Shown here piece after piece: positions 33,558 through 40,067 of a stretch of 40,067 nt of DNA. Source of the DNA: Alishewanella longhuensis (GTDB taxonomy: Bacteria; Pseudomonadota; Gammaproteobacteria; Enterobacterales; Alteromonadaceae). Location: positions 450,132 to 490,198 of the forward strand of contig NZ_BNAO01000001.1 in assembly GCF_014653435.1 (NCBI RefSeq). Reading direction: 5' to 3'. The stretch's first letter is position 1. Every line of letters begins with the position of its first letter. Below the pieces are notes generated by a model, which searched no databases, had not been told where the DNA came from, and was given only the letters and a program-made list of their open reading frames with translations. A program made the translations under genes and the position numbers.

Positions 33558-33902
33558 TCATGCCTTTGATACTGCTTGTAGCAATGGCTGCAGTTCGCTG
33601 CGTTGGCGTGGTAATACCGCTAATTCTAAACCGAGTAATTTAAAGTAACTGCGTAAGCTGTCTAGCCTTGGATTGCCCTGATCATTTTCAATATCACTTA
33701 TTACCTGGCGGCTTAAGCCGGTGATTTTACATACCTCGGTTTGCGACAGCTGTAATCCCTGATGGCGAAGTATTCTAGCTACTTCGCCCAGAGTAGTTTC
33801 TCCGGCGAGCATTTTGGCCACTAACTGATGTTTAAGCTCAAACCTAGCTGTTTCGGGATCGGTATGGCTGGCTAATGCCGTGTTTTTGCGATCTTTTATC
33901 AT
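33558..33902 (-). CDS. XRE-family (HipB-like) antitoxin
   Basis: The 114-residue protein has a helix-turn-helix of the Cro/CI type at about 50-105: LSQTEVCKITGLSRQVISDIENDQGNPRLDSLRSYFKLLGLEL. The N-terminal 45 residues are charged and helical. Its ATG overlaps the stop of the HipA-like gene by 4 nt, so it is made by coupled translation after the toxin. It likely binds the TGTCT-type sites upstream of the pair and neutralises the kinase. The antitoxin-second order is the reverse of E. coli hipBA. Confidence 0.85.
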   Translation of the reverse strand: MIKDRKNTALASHTDPETARFELKHQLVAKMLAGETTLGEVARILRHQGLQLSQTEVCKITGLSRQVISDIENDQGNPRLDSLRSYFKLLGLELAVLPRQRSELQPLLQAVSKA

Positions 33903-35218
33903 GTTAATAGCCCCCAGTTCTGTAACCGCTGTTCAAGGTAAGTAAAACCCATAACCGGCATTGAAAGGATGCTATCAGGTACGCCTCGCTTAGCTAAACG
34001 TTGGGGAAGATGGCGTACTTTTTCAGCAAGTTGCTGTAGTTGTAAAAAGAGGTAGCTAGGTTCGCCGTACTCAGCCAAGCTTTCACACAAAGGCAGCCAA
34101 GCGATATCGCCGCTTCGTTCAAAATGGGTACTCCAATGCGTGGTGCGGATCACCACTTCAGGATCTGCTTTCATCGGTGCAAAATCATAAATAGGCGCTA
34201 GGCTGATGTGGTTATCTTTTTTTAAAATTGCCATATTGCGGCCATGGTTGTCTGAATTGCCAAACACCAGATTAAGTAAGTCACGCTGCAGGTATTCAGC
34301 TGTTAGCTCAGCCACCGTTTGGGTATTAACAACCTTTACTAAGGCCGATAACACATCCTCATGTTTTAAATGACTACCGGCAGGTTTATTTAGTAAAGAG
34401 AAAATCGATTCCACGCCAAAGCGCAGCACTTTGCCGCCAGAATACTCGCGGTCAAACCGGGGCAACCAAAGTGATGGATTAGTTATTCCCTCATGTAAAT
34501 GCAGCCGCTTGATTTGCATAGTATCAAATCCCAGCTCTGCTAATTCAGCATAAAAATGATACTCTGCCCGCAGAATGTCTTTATCTATAGCAGTATTGCC
34601 CCGGGGAAATTTTACTAAATAGTGTAAGTCATCGCTGTTATCGTCTTGTTGTGGATCTATCCACACTTGTTGTTGCTTGCTAAGCCTAACTAATAGTTTA
34701 GGTGCTGCGCCTCCTGCGCCAGTAGCTCCACCAGACACCGCACCACGCTGCCTGGCGTAGTTTAAGAAATCATGGTCGCGATCAATCACCATTTGTTTGG
34801 CAAAGCGCAGCTGCGCTAGTTCAGCTACTTGCTGGCTAAGCGCGTGCTCTACCGACTCTTTAATACGCAAATTTCCAATCGGTGCAATAGTGCCCATTTT
34901 CAACAAGGTGACATCTTGCATAGCAACGGATTCTTGTTGTAAGCCCAGCATATCTAGCCATATGGTTCTGGCATAACCCATTGGCATTATGTCTTCAATT
35001 AAGGCTGGCCAATTTGGGAATGTATGAACATCCATTGGGTTGACTGGGTATGACACAGAAAAACTTCGAGAGCCGGTCTCGTCAAAATAGGATACCGCAT
35101 ATTGAGTAAGTGCCTGTGCAGATATCCAGCCTTGCTTGCCCAATGTTGGCTGTTCAATCTTTAAACGATACGCATCTTGCCAGCTACCGTCATTAAAAGC
35201 TTGTAAAGTGAGTTGCAT
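33899..35218 (-). CDS. HipA-family toxin kinase
   Basis: The 439-residue protein has HipA-type landmarks: a flexible Gly-rich ATP-loop (GAVSGGATGAGGAAPKLLV at about 160), an ILRAEYHFYAELAELGFDT helix, the catalytic GNSDNHGRNMA loop (about 316) and the metal-binding APIYDFAPMK (about 335). E. coli HipA phosphorylates glutamyl-tRNA synthetase and arrests growth; the target here is unknown. All key residues look intact. The C-terminal tail differs from E. coli HipA. It precedes its antitoxin with a 4-nt overlap. Three operator-like sites lie upstream at 35243-35343. Confidence 0.88.
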   Translation of the reverse strand: MQLTLQAFNDGSWQDAYRLKIEQPTLGKQGWISAQALTQYAVSYFDETGSRSFSVSYPVNPMDVHTFPNWPALIEDIMPMGYARTIWLDMLGLQQESVAMQDVTLLKMGTIAPIGNLRIKESVEHALSQQVAELAQLRFAKQMVIDRDHDFLNYARQRGAVSGGATGAGGAAPKLLVRLSKQQQVWIDPQQDDNSDDLHYLVKFPRGNTAIDKDILRAEYHFYAELAELGFDTMQIKRLHLHEGITNPSLWLPRFDREYSGGKVLRFGVESIFSLLNKPAGSHLKHEDVLSALVKVVNTQTVAELTAEYLQRDLLNLVFGNSDNHGRNMAILKKDNHISLAPIYDFAPMKADPEVVIRTTHWSTHFERSGDIAWLPLCESLAEYGEPSYLFLQLQQLAEKVRHLPQRLAKRGVPDSILSMPVMGFTYLEQRLQNWGLLT

Positions 35219-35242
35219 AACAGGCCTATATCAGGTTGTGTA

Positions 35243-35343
35243 TGTCTACTATAGCGCACAAATTTAAATTTATCAGTGTTTTTTGTCTAATATAATGTAC
35301 ATTTATGCCTATTTTTTGCTGTTTCTGTCTGCTATATCAGACA
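35243..35343. promoter_or_regulatory. Three evenly spaced operator-like sites upstream of hipA-like gene
   Basis: TGTCTA-N6-CGCACA (35243-35260), TGTCTA-N6-TGTACA (35284-35301) and TGTCTG-N6-CAGACA (35326-35343) begin 41 and 42 bp apart, about four helical turns. The last is a perfect inverted repeat. The TGTnnn-N6-nnnACA plan matches HipB-type operators and suggests cooperative autoregulation. Confidence 0.55.
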
Positions 35344-35455
35344 CTAAGTTGAGTGTAGGGTAGCCTTAAACCGTTCTACATCTGCTGATAAAAACCACTT
35401 GCTATGGGGGGCGTAGTCCTTAATACTTAAATCAGTTAATTCTCTGGGCGGTGTT

Positions 35456-37186
35456 ATGAAAACCAGCATACTGCACTTTAGCGAACTGGCCGCAATTAGC
35501 GATCTGGCGTTTGCTGGCCTGCCCCAGAGTAAACCTCTACTGATACAAGCCTATATCAACGACGACGTAACCCCCTGGATTAGTGCTTTGCAACAGGTGC
35601 TGCAGCGCTGCGTACCTAATGCCACTGTCGCCGGTATGACCAACTATGCGCAAATAGAGCATGGCAACATAAAGCAGCAAGGTATGTCGGTATTTGTTAC
35701 CGAGTTTACTGAAAGCAAAGTAAGCCAGACATTACTGCGGGCAGAGTCCAGCGAGGCAGAAAAAGTCACGGCGTTACAACAACTGCTGCAACCAGACACC
35801 AAAGTATTGCTAGTGCACTCCTCAGATTTGCTGAGTCGCCACGCTCATTTATTGCCTTTAATTACCCAATTACGGCCGGACATCATAGTCGCAGGTGCGG
35901 TAGCGCAACCCGCTGGCGTTGAGCTGTATTCTTGCGTCTTTAATCATCAACAGCAAGCGGAAGATGCCTTTTTGCTAACGGCGCTGCATGGTTACAACTT
36001 ACAAGCCCGCTCAGCGTTAAAGCGCAATTGGTTTGCAATAGGCAAGCCAATGCAAGTTACGGCAGCGCACCATAACTGTGTAAGTACCATTGACGAGCAA
36101 AGTGTCGTTGATCTTTATCAGCACTATTTAGGGCCAGGTGTTGCGCAGCATTTGCCAGCTGCCTCTTCTATGTTTCCATTGTTTTTCGACGACAGTGTGC
36201 ATCAAAATACCGCCTTTGTGATAAAAACCACGGCAGATGGCGGCGCAGTATTTAATCAGAAAGTGGAAGTGGGGCAGCAGGTTAGGCTGGCCTTCGCTAA
36301 TATGAACTCGTTACTAGACAATAGTTACTTGGCGGCTATTGGGCCACTTAATGCCGAACAAGTCTTTGTATTCTCATGCGGCGTGCGTTTAGATCTGCTA
36401 AAAGAAAATATCGTAGAAGAAATAGCGCCCCTGGCAGCCAAATTACCAGTTTGTGGTACTTTTGGCTTTGGCGAAATGGCCATGGACGAGCATGGCAAAG
36501 CGGGCTTATTTAGCCATAGTATGTCTTTACTCTTTTTGGCCGAGCAGCCTAGCCCGGTAAGTTTTAGCTTGCCGCCAGAGCAAGCGACACAGGTAGAGCG
36601 GCACGAATTTAAACTCAGTAGCGAAGAGTTATTGGGTATTTACAGCAACCTGACCCGGGCGTTAATGCAAGACTTAACCCACACCAATAACGCTTTAAAA
36701 CAGCTTACCCTTACCGATCATTTAACCGGTATAGGGAATAGAAAATACCTCGATGAACAACTACATAAAGAACAACAGCTCTACCAGCGATATCACAGAC
36801 CTTTTAGCATCTTGTTGTTAGATATTGACCATTTCAAAGCCATTAACGACAAGTTTGGCCATTTAAACGGTGACAAGGTACTAATTGCTGTGGCAAAAAC
36901 CTTAATACGCGAAGTGCGCGATGTGGATATCGTTGGCCGCTGGGGCGGCGAAGAGTTTATGGTGATCTGCCCAGATACCGACTTAGAACAAAGCTATGGC
37001 TTAGCAGAGCGTTTACGCATTGCGATATTAGAACTACGTATTTTAACCGACGACGGTATTATTCAACTTACCACCAGCATTGGCGTGGCAGAACTCGCCG
37101 AACTCATGAATATCGACCAACTGCTACAACAAGCCGATAAACATCTATATCAGGCCAAGTCACAGGGGCGAAATCAAGTTCTTTAA
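35456..37186 (+). CDS. FIST-domain diguanylate cyclase
   Basis: The 576-residue cytosolic protein has FIST N (about 20-210) and FIST C (about 220-370, with GTFGFGEMAM) sensory domains, then a GGDEF domain (about 410-575): LTDHLTGIGNRKYLDEQL, LLLDIDHFKAINDKFGHLNGDKVL and GRWGGEEFMVICPDTD. The GGEEF motif is intact, and RDVD five residues before it forms the RxxD inhibitory site, so it should make c-di-GMP with product feedback. FIST domains are thought to bind small ligands such as amino acids. It is divergent from the HipA-like gene and about 110 bases before a YqhA-like gene. Confidence 0.92.
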   Translation: MKTSILHFSELAAISDLAFAGLPQSKPLLIQAYINDDVTPWISALQQVLQRCVPNATVAGMTNYAQIEHGNIKQQGMSVFVTEFTESKVSQTLLRAESSEAEKVTALQQLLQPDTKVLLVHSSDLLSRHAHLLPLITQLRPDIIVAGAVAQPAGVELYSCVFNHQQQAEDAFLLTALHGYNLQARSALKRNWFAIGKPMQVTAAHHNCVSTIDEQSVVDLYQHYLGPGVAQHLPAASSMFPLFFDDSVHQNTAFVIKTTADGGAVFNQKVEVGQQVRLAFANMNSLLDNSYLAAIGPLNAEQVFVFSCGVRLDLLKENIVEEIAPLAAKLPVCGTFGFGEMAMDEHGKAGLFSHSMSLLFLAEQPSPVSFSLPPEQATQVERHEFKLSSEELLGIYSNLTRALMQDLTHTNNALKQLTLTDHLTGIGNRKYLDEQLHKEQQLYQRYHRPFSILLLDIDHFKAINDKFGHLNGDKVLIAVAKTLIREVRDVDIVGRWGGEEFMVICPDTDLEQSYGLAERLRIAILELRILTDDGIIQLTTSIGVAELAELMNIDQLLQQADKHLYQAKSQGRNQVL

Positions 37187-37298
37187 AACGCACCTGATGC
37201 GCAATCCATAGGGTCATAAAGCTAGCCTATGAACTAAGCTATTAATGTAAAATCAAAGCGAATGAATTAGTTAGCTTTTAAATAATAGGGTAGCGCCA

Positions 37299-37775
37299 AT
37301 GGAAAAATTTCTGCAAAGTAGCCGGGTGTTAGTTTTTCTTACCATTAGCGTATGCGCTGCTGCTGCGGTGCTTTTGTATTTTGCCAGCGTGGTAATAGTG
37401 TACAACGTGATTGTCGACAGTATTCTGCATATTCCCAGCACCGCCGATCAAGGCAAGCGTTTGGCCGTAAAACTGTTAAAAGTGCTGGATACCCTACTAA
37501 TAGCCCTTACCTTTCAAATCATTGCTACCGGTCTGTACCGGTTATTTTTGGGCGATCCAGACAGCAAAGAAAAAGGCTTGCTTAAAGCCATGGATATTAA
37601 AAACTTCCACGATTTAAAAATAACGCTAATGCAAGTTGCCAGCGTGATTATGGTTATCTTATTTTTAGAACAAGCCGTAGAAGTAGGTGCCACCTTAGAA
37701 ACCCTATACTTTGGCATTGCTATAGCGGTAGTGGTATTGGCAAGCGTATTTGCAGCGCGGTATATGCGGCATTAG
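37299..37775 (+). CDS. YqhA/UPF0114-family membrane protein
   Basis: The 158-residue protein has four likely transmembrane helices: VLVFLTISVCAAAAVLLYFAS, LDTLLIALTFQIIATGLYRLF, ITLMQVASVIMVILFLEQAV and LYFGIAIAVVVLASVFAA. Helix spacing and the LLIALTFQIIATGLYRLFLGDP block match the YqhA/UPF0114 group, which has no assigned function. GGGT about 12 nt upstream is a modest ribosome site. It stands between the diguanylate cyclase and the methyltransferase-HNH gene with gaps too long to prove one operon. Confidence 0.7.
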   Translation: MEKFLQSSRVLVFLTISVCAAAAVLLYFASVVIVYNVIVDSILHIPSTADQGKRLAVKLLKVLDTLLIALTFQIIATGLYRLFLGDPDSKEKGLLKAMDIKNFHDLKITLMQVASVIMVILFLEQAVEVGATLETLYFGIAIAVVVLASVFAARYMRH

Positions 37776-37857
37776 TAAGCTTGCTGGACAATGGTTGCAG
37801 CTACTAACAATAGCTGTTAAAAGAGTTACCTATAACAATAACAGCCTTATCTAAGCC

Positions 37858-39552
37858 ATGAGCACGACCATTCTCTTTTATCATCAGCAAGCTGCATTAT
37901 TGGCAGCGCAATACAATGCACTTAGCTTTGAGCAGGTGCATGAAAGCTGGCGGCAATATTGGCCCGAGAGCCAAATGGTATTGGATATTGGTGCCGGTAG
38001 CGGTCGTGACGCTGCTTGGTTAGCTGCACAGGGTTGTCAGGTGATTGCGGTAGAGCCTGCAGCAGGCCTTTTAAAACTTGGCCAACTAAAAACGGCTAAG
38101 GCACAGTTACAAAATGTGCAATGGCTAGCCGATACCCTACCTGAATTAAAAGCCTGTTATCAGTTAAATCTGCAATTTAATACCATACTGTTAAGTGCTG
38201 TTTGGATGCATATTTTACCTTCTGAACGAGCTCGTGCCTTTCGTAAAATGGCAAATTTACTTGCTCCGGGCGGGCGGTTAATTATCAGTTTACGCTTTGG
38301 CGAGTTTAGCGACGAACGTGTTGCCTATCCTGTTAGCGTGGATGAGATTGCGCAGTTAGCGCAGCAATTTGGCTTGGTATTAAAATTTGTTAGCACGCTC
38401 AATGCGGATAGAGGTGGTCGAACAGGCATCAGCTGGCAAACGTTAGTGCTGGAACTGCCAGATGATGGCAGTGGTAGCCTGAGTAAAGTTCGGCATATCG
38501 TGGTCAATGATAATAAGTCTTCAACGTATAAACTGGCCCTGCTGCGCACTTTAGTGCGTATTGCTGATGCACACCCTGGCGCGGTGCTCGATAAACAAGA
38601 TGGCAAAGTGGCTATCTCGCTTGGCTTAGTGGCACTGTATTGGATCCGCCTATTTAAACGCTTAGTCGATAACGGTATTCAGCAAAGTGCTGATCCGGCC
38701 AAAGGGTTAGGTTTTGTTACCGCCCAAGGTTGGGGGCTACTTAAGCACCTTACGGCAGATGATTTTGCTATTGGAAATTTTTATAGCGGGCAAGAGGCAC
38801 TGGCGCTGCAGCAATTAATCTCTGACACCTTAAAGACCATTAAAAACGGTCCTGTTACCTATATTTGGCAAGGTCATAAAGAAAACCGCTTATTTGACAT
38901 GCAGCGCACGCCTACTAGGCGCTCCGACAGCGTGCTGGTTGATAAAACCTTTCTGGATAGCTTTGGTAGTTTTATTCTCAGCGAAGAAATGTGGAACTGT
39001 TTTCGCCAATATGGCTGCTGGATTGAGCCACTTTTGCTGCAGCAGTGGATTGCTGAGATGCAAAAGTATGAATTAAATATGCAGCGGCAGCTTACTCTAG
39101 AAACCTATCACAATAACTTACGCTGGTTTGAACGGCAGCATGATACGGCTAAGGTAAGAAAAAAAGTGGAACAGCTAAAAGCCACCGGCGTTTCGGTATG
39201 TAGCGTCTGGAGTGGTACTAAACTGTATCATTACGATATCGATCATTGCCTACCGTTTAGCTATTGGCCAAATAATGATTTATGGAATTTATTGCCCGCA
39301 AGTAGCCAAGAAAACCGGGTAAAGCGTGACCGGCTTCCCAGCCAAAGCCGTTTAGCCACATCACGATCGTTAATTACCGATTGGTGGCAACAAGCTTGGC
39401 AAACCACACAGGAACAGCAACGATTTTTTACAGAGGCTGCTTTGTCACTGCCAAATATACGTTCAGGTTGCCGTGATTTTGATGAAATCTTTCATGCCTT
39501 ACAATTACAAGTTGTTGGGGTAAAACACCGGCTGCAAGTCGCAGAATGGTAG
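37858..39552 (+). CDS. Class I methyltransferase fused to an HNH nuclease-like domain
   Basis: The 564-residue protein starts with a Rossmann methyltransferase (about 1-200): SAM motif I VLDIGAGSGRDAAWLA at 41-56, an acidic VEPA end of strand 2, and a motif IV region LLSAVWMHIL as in small-molecule or tRNA methyltransferases, without the NPPY motif of DNA amino-methyltransferases. A middle helical region (about 215-420) of unknown type follows. The C-terminal part (about 425-510) has an HNH-like core: DIDHCLPFSYWPNNDLWNLLP and ENRVKRDRLPS, with D462-H463 and a downstream Asn series. The fusion suggests modification and cleavage in one chain, possibly a defence factor. The start follows AAGCC with no strong ribosome site. 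Confidence 0.8.
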   Translation: MSTTILFYHQQAALLAAQYNALSFEQVHESWRQYWPESQMVLDIGAGSGRDAAWLAAQGCQVIAVEPAAGLLKLGQLKTAKAQLQNVQWLADTLPELKACYQLNLQFNTILLSAVWMHILPSERARAFRKMANLLAPGGRLIISLRFGEFSDERVAYPVSVDEIAQLAQQFGLVLKFVSTLNADRGGRTGISWQTLVLELPDDGSGSLSKVRHIVVNDNKSSTYKLALLRTLVRIADAHPGAVLDKQDGKVAISLGLVALYWIRLFKRLVDNGIQQSADPAKGLGFVTAQGWGLLKHLTADDFAIGNFYSGQEALALQQLISDTLKTIKNGPVTYIWQGHKENRLFDMQRTPTRRSDSVLVDKTFLDSFGSFILSEEMWNCFRQYGCWIEPLLLQQWIAEMQKYELNMQRQLTLETYHNNLRWFERQHDTAKVRKKVEQLKATGVSVCSVWSGTKLYHYDIDHCLPFSYWPNNDLWNLLPASSQENRVKRDRLPSQSRLATSRSLITDWWQQAWQTTQEQQRFFTEAALSLPNIRSGCRDFDEIFHALQLQVVGVKHRLQVAEW

Positions 39553-40067
39553 TGTTGGCTGCCAATCTGTTCATAAGTTAAAGCAAGTTGTTAAGTGGCT
39601 TGCGAGTGCGCTAAGCTTTGGATAGGAGCTTTGTGCCAAAATCTGTCACTTATCTTGCGGATGCCTAGTTTGTTAGCATCATTTTTGCTTCTGCGTTTAT
39701 ACCGTTTAACAAAGATTTCGCCTTTGGCGAGATACTTTCTTTTGCCTTGCCAAAAGAAAGTATCCAAAGAAAAGGCAACCCGATTCCGCTCGAAAGCCCG
39801 CTGAAAAATATCGATTTGAGGCGAAAACGTAACTCGCGATTCGCTAGCGTCGAATCGCTCAAACACCCGTTTTCTTAAAACCTCAAATCGACATTTTTCA
39901 ACGGCTCGCTCCAACGGGGGGAGGCGCAGTAGCTAGATTGGTCTTGGCATATGGCTGCTTTTCACTCAAAGCGAAGATCGTCTGTGTGTCCAGGCTGTGT
40001 GAAAACTGCTGATCACCTTTTGGTCTAAGTAGCAGGTTTTTATGATCAATCATTCTTAATAAAACGC
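39553..40067. other. Right-edge region with repetitive sequence, no confident gene
   Basis: Frames here are short and overlap strong inverted repeats (39732-39900), so I call no gene. Leftward and rightward frames up to 107 codons look like by-products of the repeat element. The last 130 bases (GGCTGTGTGAAAACTG near 39992 and onward) could be the edge of an insertion sequence continuing outside the window. Confidence 0.4.
39732..39900. repeat. Repetitive inverted-repeat element
   Basis: ATACTTTCTTTTG (39732-39744) pairs perfectly with CAAAAGAAAGTAT (39751-39763). Further right TGAAAAATATCGATTTGAGG (39802-39821) is matched by its complement at 39881-39900 with one change. The intervening DNA has another near-palindrome (GCGATTCG/CGAATCGC). 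Similar sequences recur between genes in Shewanella-like genomes, from memory. Confidence 0.7.

Noticed and set aside
39591..39914. 107-codon leftward ORF at the right edge
   Set aside because: It is laid across long inverted repeats, has no ribosome site and has a basic, low-plausibility composition.
39992..40067. Insertion-sequence end (GGCTGTGTGAAAACTG and following bases)
   Set aside because: It resembles some IS edges, but no transposase or second end is in the window, so I only mention it.

Overview
The window looks like chromosomal DNA from a marine or aquatic gammaproteobacterium in the Alteromonadales/Chromatiales area (Rheinheimera, Arsukibacterium and Alishewanella are the closest guesses). 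I infer this from the protein families (PA2778/PA2779 pair, CIO-type quinol oxidase with a GbsR/MarR regulator, large TonB-dependent receptors, exported M14 peptidase) and from a MITE whose ends begin TATATACCCAAGT. No rRNA, tRNA, CRISPR array, phage module or complete insertion sequence was seen.

Layout. 0.5-4.1 kb: an outer-membrane porin with a small phosphate-binding-like periplasmic protein, a gene-poor stretch with a possible gene remnant, a CigR-like periplasmic protein and an orphan solute-binding-like protein. 4.3-7.3 kb (- strand): gbsR-like regulator, cioA, cioB, preceded by an FNR/ANR-type box and overlapping palindromes. 7.4-9.5 kb: a small protein ending in a Gly-Gln repeat encoded by a hexanucleotide microsatellite, a DUF6671 protein and the tRNA t6A enzyme Sua5. 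9.5-11 kb: PA2779/PA2778 pair. 11.2-13.3 kb: divergent marR and catalase-like peroxidase/cytochrome b561 genes sharing a 22-bp perfect palindrome. 13.5-14.9 kb: a DMT-family transporter and a small membrane protein.

15.0-22.4 kb is a divergent locus that I read as phosphate-starvation controlled. A degenerate-GGDEF protein, an AraC regulator and a metallophosphoesterase are encoded leftward. A TonB-dependent receptor and a MINPP/phytase-like histidine phosphatase lipoprotein are encoded rightward. The shared intergenic region has two Pho-box-like 7-4-7 repeats, one facing each way.

23.0-30.4 kb (- strand) is the most system-like block. An ECF sigma factor and RskA-type anti-sigma factor are followed by a DUF4331 exported protein, a cadherin-like lipoprotein, a TPR protein, a HupE-ectodomain-like periplasmic protein and a TonB-dependent receptor. 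The same candidate promoter (TGCATC, 16 nt, TCGT) lies before both the sigma gene and the DUF4331 gene, at nearly the same distance from the start codon. A 273-bp MITE with a 6-bp target duplication sits exactly on the start codon of the receptor gene and keeps the reading frame open.

30.7-40 kb: an exported M14 carboxypeptidase-like protein, a toxin-first HipA/XRE pair with three evenly spaced operator-like sites, a FIST-GGDEF diguanylate cyclase, a YqhA-family membrane protein, an unusual methyltransferase-HNH nuclease fusion, and a repetitive inverted-repeat element near the right edge.
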